Shown here piece after piece: positions 18,746 through 31,000 of a stretch of DNA of 64,000 nucleotides (position 1 is its first letter; each line of letters opens with the position of its first letter). The notes beneath the pieces are model-generated. The model was not told where the DNA came from. It ran no database searches and saw nothing but the letters and a program-made list of their open reading frames with translations. A program made the translations under genes and the position numbers. The stretch lies in NCBI RefSeq assembly GCF_905147365.1, contig NC_056415.1:13968001-14032000 (forward strand). Direction: 5' to 3'. The stretch is from Aricia agestis. Its lineage: Eukaryota; Arthropoda; Insecta; Lepidoptera; Lycaenidae.

Positions 18746-20785
18746 AATGAGGGATTTTCCTATATTTTTAATTTGATTGTCAAACAGTTTCCATTTTAGT
18801 AACTAGATGGCGTATGGGAAGACAACTATCGTGGGCATTTCTCCGATTTGGATTATTTAGTTGATTCCCTGGTACATTTTTATTTCTGCATATTTTGAAA
18901 ATCAATAATCGCATAATATTCATAAGTGAATTATAAAAATAATTATCTATTTGGCCCCTTTTTCACTTCACAATTTTAGAAGATATTTTGATTTAAATTT
19001 TTCTAACCTAGGGAATCAACAAAGCTAATAGAAAAAAGCTTTTTCAGCTAAATAAACATGTTCAATTTAAATAAAAACATGTATAAAATTGTCTACAAAC
19101 TAAACTTGTTCGTTAAAATCAAATACAATGAATGGAAAATGAACTTATTTGAAATATTTTGACTTTAAGATTATTATTTTTTTATATATTTTACTTATTG
19201 GTGTCATTTATTTGTATCAGTATATGAAGATAAGCCTTTACATCCGTTGTGGATGATTTATACAGTATTTTTCAGAGCGAAGTAACCACTCCTCAAATAC
19301 TGTAGTGCCTGGGACAAGATTTTTAAATGTCCGTATGGTTGCCCAAGCGCATACGGCATTCTCGCATCATAGTCGGCCTATTCCAGAGGAAAGAACTAGT
19401 CAATACGTCTGGGACCAACTATGTGCGGGTTTCCTCACGATGTTTTCCTTCACCGTACGAGCGTCCGTATTATGTACTTGAGATCTGAAAATGTTATTGT
19501 AATTAGCGAATAGGGAATCAATTGTGTAAGGAACCAAGGTTGAGGGAATCAGATATTTTCCTTCGTAACTCGGAAACGGAGCAACGAATTGTGTGACCTC
19601 CTTCCATGATGTTTAGAGGGCTACCTTCCGCCCTGCGCACCCACAACTACGTGCTTCTAATAACTAGGGAGGTACGAGCCTCCAAGTGAAGCGTATAGGG
19701 AATCACTATGTGAGCCAGGACAAATCTTAAAATGACTTTTTCTATTTATATAACGATATATACGTTTATATACAATTGTTTTATAAATATTTTGTTTATA
19801 CTCTTACGATTTATTTACTTTGAAATTAGAATTTCATCATATTTGTGGGATTTTTTTGGGAATTCATAGTGAATTCTAAGGACAGGACACGTCCAGGGAA
19901 TCAATTTTTCGACCTTTAAATTAATTTTAATTATATTTACAATTAAGTTTTTCTACAGAACCTAAGTGGCCCAGTTAGAGCACACCTTATATTACTATAA
20001 AAAAATACAAAGGCCTACATATGTAACTCTGCGGGTAGTTTATACGTCCGGACAACTAAATTTTGCGGTTTGGAGAATCAGCCTAATACCATGGAATACC
20101 ATCAATAATTGCTACAAAACTGGGCAAAAGAATGTAAAACTTGATACCTACATTTCAACTTGAAAAATACGCAATAATATTCCAATGAATAGGATAATAA
20201 AGTTATTATAACGATGTTTTAGCTAAAATTCACAGAAGAAATAGCCCTATTTACCGATATTCACACCGAATGTCACAGGAATTATACATTTTGGTTTTGA
20301 CAACATCTTACCTGCACTTGTGTAAGATAACGGATATTTAATGGCTAATATTTTACCAATAATGAATATCAAAAACCCAAAAACCACCATTTGGGAAAAA
20401 ATAATAAAAACCACGCCAACAATAAAAAGTAGAAGAAGTTTGAAAGTGACATGCCCGCCAAAACTCTTTCAGTTGTCAAGTTTCAGTTTGACAAGTTTTT
20501 ATTATGTCAGCGTGTTCCTAAACTATTACTAGTGTACTGGCCTAATCGCTTAGACCAATGATCGCTTAGGCTTAAGATGTTTTGATTTATGTCACACTTG
20601 ACAGTACACTGATATTTTTTGGAAACACAACCCATATGTAGTCAGTAATGCCAACCTGCAGATAATTTCAGATCGGTGAGGAGCCAATAGAAAATCTAGA
20701 AGTGTCTATTCTTACGCCATCTAGTTAAGATTGTTAAAATTAAAATTAAAAAATATAAATGAAAATCCCTCATTGCAGTATATTA
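18746..20785. mobile_element. Inverted-repeat-bounded ~2-kb block of unknown type
   Basis: The left end CAATGAGGGATTTTCCTATA and the right end (reverse complement CAATGAGGGATTTTCATTTA) are inverted. Both are followed after about 50 bp by TAACTAGATGGCGTA. The interior has no ORF above about 65 codons that resembles a transposase. It contains six copies of the 8-mer GGGAATCA. Confidence 0.55.
19290..19480. repeat. Interspersed-repeat fragment
   Basis: The segment around GTTTCCTCACGATGTTTTCC resembles a phrase found many times in lepidopteran genomes as part of dispersed repeats (recalled knowledge, not checked). No structure was resolved. Confidence 0.3.
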
Positions 20786-21058
20786 TTTTTATGGGAAACA
20801 TGGACACGACCGCGGTCAAAGTTCAAAATGAAATTACTAAGCAAACTTACAGTAGGCGTCACTAAATCTCGCAATATATAGGTATCCTAACATATCCTAC
20901 AATCTCACAGTTCATACACAATATTATAATCAATTTATGACTAATCTCGAAAACATAATCTCAAAAGTCAAATCACGATTAAATAGATGTGGCGAACTGA
21001 GCCGGGGCCTCGCTGGCAAGCAAGCACGAGTTAACTGCGAAGTTTACCGAACGACGCA

Positions 21059-21180
21059 TGAGTTTCGGCGGGGCCGAAAATTTCGGCTATATTTTGGCCG
21101 AAACCGAAACTATGGCCGAGACTAGATTTTTTGGCCGAAACTGGCCGAAACCGAAACCGAAAGTTCGGTCGGTCACTATT
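21059..21180. repeat. GCCGAAAC-type repeat, second block
   Basis: Repeated GGCCGAAACCGAAAC motifs ending GGTCGGTCACTA. Related to 14094-14185. Confidence 0.5.
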
Positions 21181-21968
21181 TAAAATACAAAACGTATGAC
21201 GTCACACTATGGTGGACAGTGTTTTCGGCGCCATTTATAAGGCATATTTTTCAATCAACATTTTTATGGGTTTCTACTGTGTAAAATATTAAAATATTAG
21301 TTTTTTTTTGTGAAAATGAATGATTATGAAGCAATTAGCATGAAGAGAAAAAGACGTGGGTCAAGCCTATTTATATGGTGTTGAAATATGGTGATTCGTG
21401 ATTCGTGGAGCTTCTTACAAACGTGGGCCTATTTTAATATATTTTGTTTTGTTTTAAGCGTTTTATTCTGTTATTTTAATGTACTTAATATAAGCTTAAA
21501 TATAAGCAGACCGTGACGCAGTCTATGCCAGCAACCTAGATCGTGATTCATGAATGTTACACAGTTCGAGCAGCTGAAGTGACAGCAGGCAGTAACTGTG
21601 CCTGTGTACTCGCACGACAGCAGCTCAACTCGCCTTCCTGGGTCAGTTGGGTCCATAAAGTTAATATACCTATCTATTAACTTTATGGTTGGGTCACACT
21701 CACATCATGCACGCTGCTGAGTAGAGCACAGTAGATAAGTAATGTCCCAGTGACATCGCCTAGTCGAGTTGTACCTGTGGTGGGAGAAGGAGCTGTCAAA
21801 CGAAACCGAAATTATAAACATAATATATTAACTTTATGCTCGTACCCGACTACCCGAGCAATCGTATGATACGCTCACAATTTACAAGATGCAAGTAGCT
21901 ATAACTGAACAGGCCAGCTCACATGTCAGCTCGCACCGTAAACTAAGACATTACAGCATACTTTTTGA

Positions 21969-22389
21969 CGTGGGAGAGCCATGCCTCGGCACGGATGGGC
22001 CGGCTCGACCGGAGAAATACCACGTCCTCACAGAAAACCGGCGTGAAACAGCGCTTCCGCTGTGTTTCGCCGAGTGAGTGAGTTTACCGGAGGCCCAATC
22101 TCCTACCCTTTTCCCTTCCCTACCCTCCCCTATTTCCTTCCGTACCCTCCCCTATTCCCTTCCGTACCCTCCCCTATTCTCTTTCCTACCCTCCCCTATT
22201 ACCCCTTAAAAGGCCGGCAACGCACCTGCAGCTCTTCTTATGCTGCAAGTGTCCATGGGCGACGTAGGTTGCTTTTTTTTATGAAATAAGGGGGCAAACG
22301 AGCAAACGGGTCACCTGATGGAAAGCAACTTGCATGCTTTCCATCAGGTGACCCGTTAGCTTGTTTGCCACCTTATTTCATAAAAAAAA
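21969..22389 (+). mobile_element. SINE-like element, copy 2, with palindromic tail
   Basis: Head CGTGGGAGAGCCATGCCTCG, B-box-like GGCTCGACCGG, pyrimidine-rich (TACCCTCCCCTATT)n, AAAAGGCCGGCAACGCACC. Instead of a single tail, an inverted copy of the tail (22271-22331) is followed by the normal-orientation tail (to 22389), giving a hairpin with arms of about 55 bp. Confidence 0.75.
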
Positions 22390-22800
22390 GCAGCAAGTAG
22401 TAATAAGTGTAAAATGAAATGAGAGTAATTTGCTTTTTTCAGTCTCGACTCTTGACCCTAAACTGATCAATACAGATAAAAATAATGAGTAGCCCTATAA
22501 TACATAGATAAAGTATTATAGTATAGATGTAGTCTTAGATCGTCATCGCGTGGCCATTTTGTGCTTATTTTCATACAAGTAGTGTGCGTATATTTTCTTG
22601 AATATTTCTATTTTTCGATTATTTCGAAGCACATTAAGATACAGGAAAGAAAGTCAATTAATTCATGATATCGATTAACTATAGTTCAAATGATGAGAAT
22701 CCGTAAACACACGTAAAAAGCTATGCAATTTTTATAGCCAAATTATTAATTGATGTGACATTTTTAGCACTAATGCCAATTAAGGGATTAATCTATACTT

Positions 22801-23421
22801 CTATACTAATATTATAAATGCGAAAGTATCTCTGTCTGTCTCGCTTTCACGCCAAAACTACCGAACCGATTGTAATGAAATTTTGTATACAGATAGTCTA
22901 AAGCCTGAGAAAGGACATAGGCTACTTTTTTACTGGAAAAAAGGGTTGTAAGGGGGTGAAAATACGAAAATTTGTTCAAATTAAGTTAGTTCCAAAAATT
23001 CATACTAGATGGCGCCGTGCGTCTTTTACATCGCGCTAAAGCTTGACTAACATCTTTCTATAAGAGGTGGTATCATCATACATATGAGTCTTGATTTTTT
23101 TCGATTATTATTTCTTTTTTACGTTATTTAATACGTCAGTACTTAATATTATATACATTATACAGTGACGTAACCTTAAACCTATCAATGATAAATAGTT
23201 TATGGGTAAAGTTAAGGGGGCTAAATAAGCTTTAAAATTTGGCATAAGTAATATATAAAGTTTAATTTTAAAAAAAATGAAATATTATGTGCACACTGCA
23301 CAGCTGTTTTGATTTAAGGGGTACCAGGGTTTTTTTTATAAAAGCTTTTGACACCAATTTTGTTGACATCGCGCGCTATAAATTGAAGTCCACGCGGACG
23401 AAGTCGCGGGCAACAGCTAGT
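22801..23421 (+). mobile_element. Helitron-like non-autonomous element
   Basis: The 5' end is TCTATACTAATATTATAAAT. The 3' end is a GC hairpin (CGCGGACGAAGTCGCG) followed by GGCAACAGCTAGT. TC...CTAGT ends with a subterminal hairpin and no TIR or target duplication are Helitron features. The 5' phrase is that of lepidopteran Lep1-type Helitrons (recalled knowledge). No Rep/helicase coding is present. Confidence 0.65.
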
Positions 23422-24150
23422 AAACTTATAAATTATCTTTTTAGCTAACAAAAATACTGATTGAAAAGCCCAAAAAACGTTGTTCAAAACTTGCGTATTT
23501 AATATTAAATCCACGTGTTTGAGGCATTCTTTGACTATTCTTAGGGTTTATTATTTAGCGGAACCACAAAACTCAACAATATCTAGCATTAAATGTTCAC
23601 TTAAAACCTTTATTAACACTTTTATTACATGAAATATGCAGACCGACCCTTTGTTATGTCCTAGTAAGTAGGACATAACATTACACGCTTTTGACGCTTA
23701 TACACCGATATATAACTCTCTCCAGTCTATAGTACCTCCATGCTGTATTGAATCTGTTATCTGTAGTTTAAAAAAACAGTTTATGGTTCACCATAGATGC
23801 CTTCACTATTCAGAAAGAAAACATAGAAATGGCTGTATGGGCAACGCTCCCTTTGCCTGTGCCGACCAGGACGATTTAAAAAAAAAGTTTATGGTTCACC
23901 ATAGACAATTTACCAAATCCATAGACATGTTTATATCATCTCTTGCTTATGGTGAGTAAATAAAGATTCTTTTAATCATTTAATTTGTTAATTTGTTACA
24001 AAAATAAATAAAATAATCCTGTAAAATTATCAATTTATATAATATTTATAAATAAAAAGAAAACAGTCATTTTTTAAATTCATTTATCATAAACAAATAA
24101 AAGAATCGATTTGACCGGAAATAGTTTGTACTTCGACATGTTCGTGAAAC
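23422..24150. other. Intergenic stretch upstream of upSET
   Basis: Two copies of AGTTTATGGTTCACCATAGA lie about 110 bp apart (near 23778 and 23886), and a short hairpin (TTATGTCCTA/TAGGACATAA) at about 23655-23680. No coding exon was recognised. Confidence 0.4.
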
Positions 24151-24310
24151 CCCCCGTTGTTTTGTATCAAGAAAATGCAATGGCCGCCATCTTCGACTCT
24201 TGTGAATGTTTTGATCGTAGTTTCGGACTTTGAGGCTAATTTCATTTATGATATGAATTTATTGCACAAAAATTGTTTCGCTACGTTGTAGTTATTCTAA
24301 ATATTGTAGT
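24150..24310 (+). promoter_or_regulatory. Candidate upSET promoter with YY1/Pho-type motif
   Basis: AATGGCCGCCATCTT (24179-24193) is the reverse complement of AAGATGGCGGCCATT, a strong match to the YY1/Pho consensus often found just inside housekeeping gene starts. It lies about 840 bp before the upSET start codon, so a 5'UTR intron would be required. Transcription start is not defined. Confidence 0.35.
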
Positions 24311-25025
24311 GTGCAGGTTGGTACTTTCATTTTTCTTAATTTTCTAATAAAGTGTTTACATCTGGATTCAGTGCTATATTTTAAAATGATTTATCCCATT
24401 TAACAACCTTGTGTTACTAATTTGGGTAATTTTAATTTATTACTATCATGAAAACCTTTTAATAATATATTTTATCCTATCACTATCATAATTTATACTT
24501 ATAATTGTACTCATTTCGACATTATTAATCGTAGTTATTTGCTGGGCTTGTGCTTTTTAGTTATTAATACATCAAAACTCTTATTTAACGCGATAGAGCT
24601 TAAAATATGGAGTAAATAATAATATAGGTTAGTGTTTACTTTTTTGATGTTTTGAGACATACACTTTTCATAGCACAATAATGGCGGCAGTGAAGTTTTA
24701 ACCTATCTTATTTATTTGATAATTCACATGCAAATCATTGCATTTACTAGCGTTTCTTGGTGAATTGACTTATATTTTATCGTAGGTAAAGCAATTATGT
24801 GACTTTAAATTGTATTCTGGAACAATGACCTCGACTGTCGTGTCGTATTTGTGGACTAAAAATATATTACGGAGAATGTAGAACTTTGATGAGCACGTTA
24901 TTTCGGAGATGTGAGAGACGGATGCATAAAGCGACGATTTTCAATTGCAGTCGTATGTGTTAACACGGAGGCCTAGCGCTCTTCGTCCCATCATCCCGGG
25001 CTAGTCCCAAGATGATATTCTCAGC

Positions 25026-28000
25026 ATGTCAGCGACATCAGAATATGAACGAACGGTCCAGCAAGTAAGTACATCATATACATTATTTTTCCACCCTCAA
25101 ATGGCAGATTCCATCTAAGACTGTTCTACCAATAACCTAGCAAAGCATAACATTATTTGGCTTATTTACTTTCATAATATACATTCATTTATCTGCAGAG
25201 AAGTCATTGATAATCATTTTCTATTTACCACATACCCTTTATGTGTTTATTTTCCTTTACATAACTCTGTATACAACCTAATACTTTGTATACATCTTAG
25301 ACTAGCTGAAATAAAATGTTACAATCAATTAATTGTTGTATTATTACCTCCTTTACATTAAATACTTTTACAGGTTCAGTTATGGTAAGTTTATTTATGT
25401 AATGTGTGTTATATCCTGGCCTTTATCTTAAACTGTATAACGAGGGCACTGCATATAGGACACATTGAGTAATGTCTATCATGATAATAAAAGTAATGTC
25501 AATCATATAGCATTTTAACTCTAAATGAAATTTATAATTTGTATGTGTAATAAAATGTGTTAATTGTTGCAGGATTACGGGCCGACCACCTCCAATGAAC
25601 ATCTTTATGAGCATGAATTTGTTCACCCATTGATTGAAAAAATGGATGTGTCTAATGTTCGTCCACAAATATTAAGGGCTGTCCCCCTCTCACCCACTCG
25701 GGGCGATCCTGAGCCAGACTCTACTAATCCCGAAAGCATCATTCATTCTGTGCATAATATTGATAAGGACGTTAAATATCACATAACAGAGAAGAGATGT
25801 GATAGTGACATGTCAGTTGACACCCTTCCCAGGATAGTTCGTTTTGAAGAAAGTAACATTGAAAGTGTTAGTAGAATTTCCTACCCCGTCATACAAGGTA
25901 CTGATGACTCGGGTGATGGTAGTTACGGGGAGAATACGGCCACACTTATTCAGGCTCCTCTGAATGCGGCAATTGTTCATAATGTAACAAAACTTCCACA
26001 GAATTTTACAATTAATGTGGACGCAACTGTTGGTAACATAGCAACAATTCAAAATGTATCCCAAGATGGTACCGGTAATCAGACTTTGTGGTTGCCCACA
26101 ATTCTTACTACGAATGCATCTGATAACAAGAATGAAGAAAACAGACAATCTGGAGTCTCACAGATTATTATTACCAGTGAAAGTTATATTAACAACACAA
26201 ATACTACAAATCGTAGAGGAAATATTATAACTGAAGCCAGTTATATCGGCCGACCGAAGGCATCAAAAGTTCAGATACTGAGCAATATATCAATACCTAA
26301 GAATACAAACTATTCGCAACAATATGTTGCACAGGGCAAAGAAATTACTTCACCTGTGTATGCACAGCAAAACCACATCTACAAATTGAGTCCTAACCTA
26401 GTACCTACAAAACATGTGAACAATAATATTCAAAGTACAAAACCACCTAAGAGTCAGTCTTTGATTAGCGCATCTACCATGACTCAGACTGTTATCAACA
26501 GCAGTCCAGCAAAAAATGTGCCATACAGTCACACATACACCAAGAGCACAAACGTGAATAAGGTTAACAATGGTGCTAACCTAAACGCAATTGTTGCTGC
26601 ATCATCCGGCAACACTCATTGTCACATTCTGTCCAGAGTTGTGTCAGGACCCAACAAGTTATCAGTACATTCTGGGAGAAAAGGCAATGCACTCAAGGGT
26701 TCCAAAAATTCTCAGAACTCCGGCCAAGGGAAGAATCCAAGATCTATTAAAATTATACAACAAACAGGAAATGCAAGTAAATCAGAAAACAAGACGTGGC
26801 CGGTGGCTAGTGTCACATATAAGGGCCAATCTAATTATAATGTGGAAACGAGCACTTCTATGGTTATACAGAAGATCGGGAGCCCAACACACAAAAACCA
26901 GCAGTCAATATCACTTCAAAAAGTTCCCAAAGGAGAGAGATTGGTGTTGCAGTCGCCCTGCGGCCCAGTTCTTATATCTACGGCCCCACTTAGCTCAAGC
27001 TTGCCTAAAGGTCCACATTATGTACAATCAGGATCTACTGCAAATCTCCAATATGTTCAGACATATGGTGGGGAAAACCAGCTCTCTACAGTTTCACAGA
27101 TTTCTGCTAATCAGCAGTTGACTGCACAAATCTTGCAGTCCTTATCTCAGCCAAAACTTATGTTGCACCAGGGCCCATCACCCTTGACCCCAGTGAAAAG
27201 CAGCATCAGTCCAATATTCAGTACACTCGAGGAACCAGTTGAAACGAAACCACCAAATCCAAAGAGGATTGTATTGTGAGTATAAATGTTTAAAATACAA
27301 TACATTTTATTTTATTTACATAATGAATTCATAAAGTAACCTATGAGCTGAGTTGAGTAGGTAACTAAAAAGTGCAAGGTCACGTCATAATGTATTAGTA
27401 TTCTATCTTTATTTAGCATCTAATTGGAAAGCCTTTAAAAATAATGTGAATATATTTTTTTGTTCATATTTTTTCAATATAATCAATGGTCATGGAAGCT
27501 ATGCGAATGAGTTTGTTTATTGATATCTTTTCTCTGTGTATGCAAATAAATTAAATAATATTTGAATTTTACAGTGGCGACAAGACGACATTGATGACAG
27601 CTGATGATATTATTGGAGTTGAAGAGAGACCAAATCTTTTTGAGGAGCTGCGCAGATACTCCTTCCAACCTTTGGCATTTGTTATGCTGGATCATACTTA
27701 TGCTTTACCTGCGCAGAAACTACCTACTCCTAGTACATCCAATAAGGCAGAAGTGCCAACATCACCAATAGCTTCCGCACCACCCATTCCTATCACCACT
27801 CCCATGAGCCCATTGAAGAGGCAATCTCCTACGGTGATAACTTCAGTATCAAATGATATAATACCAACAACAGTGGCTACGACCACCATTTGCGCTCCCA
27901 TGGCGACAACTGTCGCACCGCCAATTGAACGCTTGCCCTTCAAACCTCTATCCCTGCCTCAGCAAGATGATGATACTGCCTCAATCATATCATCAGTGGA

Positions 28001-31000
28001 AGGGGAGAGAAGACCACCAATGCCCGGTGGCAGCGACACCGAGACCGCACCCGAAGGTGAAGAGGAAGGCAAAACACGATGCATTTGTGATTTTACCCAT
28101 GACGACGGTTACATGATTTGCTGTGACCGTTGCGGCGAGTGGCAACACGTCGATTGTATGGGCATAGACAGAAATAACATACCAGACGCGTACATGTGCG
28201 AGCTCTGTATGCCTAGAACAATAGACAGACGTCATGCTAGAATTATCCAATTACGGAAACGAGAGGAATTGAATGCCCTGGCCGGGTCGGACTCAGATTC
28301 GAATGAGTATCCATCGCTGATACCAGGACAGCGACGAAAGAGGTTGCTTACTGTAACAACATACACTAATACTTCAGGAACTTGTGTCACAACATACAAT
28401 TCTAGTTTACCGGTGCTACCGTCTCCTACCCCGCAGCCAACGTTGACACTCCCGAAGCGGGGCCCAAAGCAGCGCCCGAAGAAAACGGAAGTGATGAGAA
28501 AAGGTACGAAACGGAAACTCGCCGAGAAAAGGGTTAAAAGGAAGAAGGAACTGATGTTGAATAAGAGCAAATTCAACTCAACCATGTCGAGCCAACCGCA
28601 CTGGCGTGACTTATTCGAGCAGGCTATGACAAATCATTACAGTCCAGAATTGAGAGCCAAAATCATGAAGTACAGTAGTAAACTTGGCAACACGTCCAAC
28701 ATGTCTTCTGCAATCACTGCACATTTATGCACTACAGTACCACACGCTGGTGGTAAAATTCTGATTGCTACTAAAGATCTGAGAGAAAACACACCAGTCA
28801 TTGAGTTGAGAGGAAAATATATGCTGTCTAACCAACACAGACCTCAATTGCAAAATTCAGCCAGAGCTGGCAGTCAAAAGCCAGGTCCTTTCGTATTTTT
28901 CTATCGCCTGCCCAAAGACAATACTCAAATATGCATAGATACCCGAACATATGGTAATGAGGCACGATTTGTGCGTAGATCTTGTAAACCTAACGCGGAA
29001 CTACAGCATTGCATCGTAAAAGGTACATTACATGTATATTTAGCGACCATCACCGATGTCCAATCCAACACTGAAATAACCGTCGGTCATGATACCAATG
29101 GCGCTAAACAACCCTGCGCATGCGGGAACCCGAAACACTGCAAAGTGAACGGCTTAAACACACTTCCACCGAGGAAAAGTGTGGATATATCACAGAGGGA
29201 GAAGAGAAGTAGGAACAGATGTTTGAGCTCTTCATCACCTATGTCACCTCCACCGACAGTAACCACCCCAGTGACTACACCAGTCAAAGAAATGTCGCCA
29301 CCCTTTACACATATAAAAACAGAAATCAAAACTGAAAAGAAATCACCGATTAAACATGAGTTTCCACCTATGTCTCCACCTAAGGAATCATATGTACCTT
29401 TCCATTACAATGAGCCTGTTAAATCCGAGCCATTATTAGATCTGAAAGCAGACAATCAAGAATTCGATCTCACTGCTAAAGAAGAAATGAAATCTGACTT
29501 TGATGAACCAGATTATGTTAAAAGTGAACCAGAGGAGGAACAGGAGCTACCAACATCTATACCGGAACCGCCTCCGGAACCTCAGGAGGAAGAAATAAAA
29601 CCTATAGAAAAGGAAATTAAAAAAGAGGTACCTGTAAAAGTTCAGAATGTTGAAAAAGAAAAGATTGTAGAAATTGAAAAGAAAGAAGAAATTATTGAGA
29701 AGGATCCACCAATGGAGATAGTTGCAGATAATATTAAAGAGGAACCAATAAAGGAAGAAGAAAAAATAAAAGTTGAGGAGCCTAAGGAGAAAGTTGAAGA
29801 AGAAAGACCAATGACAAGAGAATTTTCTGCAAAATCGGCATGTCACGATAGGTCCTCTAGATCTAGTCGGACTTGTAATAAAGAGTCTGACTCTCATGAC
29901 GAGAAAACTGATGATTCTCAAGATAAAGTGCATACATCTAGTAGTAAGGAAAAAGAAAAACGGAAAATGGTAAAAAAATTAAATTAATTTGTTGGTAACA
30001 GATATTTTTACTGGTTAACATGATCTTATATTTACTCCATATTTATTTTCAGACACGAGAGGAGCGCAAGATGGAAGCGATAATGAAAGCATTTGAGAGG
30101 ATGGAGAAGGCACAGCAGAGGAAACAAGAAGTAAAAGAAAGACAAAAGAGAAGAGAATCTGATCCTCATCCCACTAACTTCACAGAGAAAGACGATGATG
30201 ATGACAACCATTGCAGCACCAAAAGACGAAAGAGGTATGTTATTATAAGTAAATAAAATTTCCTTGTTTTCTAGTTGCTATCTTTGAAAAAAGAAAAAGT
30301 GTAACACATTTTTAATTTACAGGAGGAAAGGACGTGCGCGTACGGCATCTCAGTCCAACCGACGCCGTCTTAACTCTGCTGACAGTGACATGTTGACTTC
30401 TGGAGATGAGGCACCGCACACAGAAACTGATGCTAATGATACACCAGAGAATCATGATACCACAGACGCACCAGCACCACCACGAGAATCTCTAAATGAG
30501 GTAATGAATGAAGCAAATATCTATCTTTTGAGTTTTATTACTCTGTTATGTTCAACTGACGCTATTAAAGTCTTCTCTATTGCAGGATCTTGGGTTAAGC
30601 TCTGCATGTCTCCTTGTGGAAGCGGCGGTCGGGTCAGTCGAATCAGCTTTCAAACTACCCAAAACTAAGAAGACCATGGCCACTGAATGGATAGGCCGCT
30701 CGCCTGACCGAACACCCTCGCCCTATCATTCTCCCTACAGACCAGCCTTAGTGACTGCCCCGTCACTAGAGAGCTTAGTGCGAGTCGCATCTACCATGAT
30801 CGGAGAGATTGCCACTAAGATAAGTGGCAACCCAGAATTTCCAGAAGAAACACCCAAATCACCTCCTAGGACGCCTGGGAGAGAGAAAAATAGACCACCA
30901 AAGAAGGCGAAGAGGGTAACTCGAAGTACACCGACAGTAGAAGTGCCAGAGGTCACTCCTCGGACAGATGTTATGCAACACAGCGCTAAGAAGCGGTGGC

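Noticed and set aside
14085..21187. One 7.1-kb composite transposon bounded by the two GCCGAAAC blocks
   Set aside because: The two blocks have similar edges, but their internal motif orientation is the same rather than inverted, and such blocks are common simple repeats; boundaries were not demonstrable.
29547..29933. 128-aa Phe/Leu-rich minus-strand ORF resembling a membrane protein
   Set aside because: It is the antisense of the Lys/Glu-rich part of upSET exon 3; the hydrophobicity is a codon artefact.
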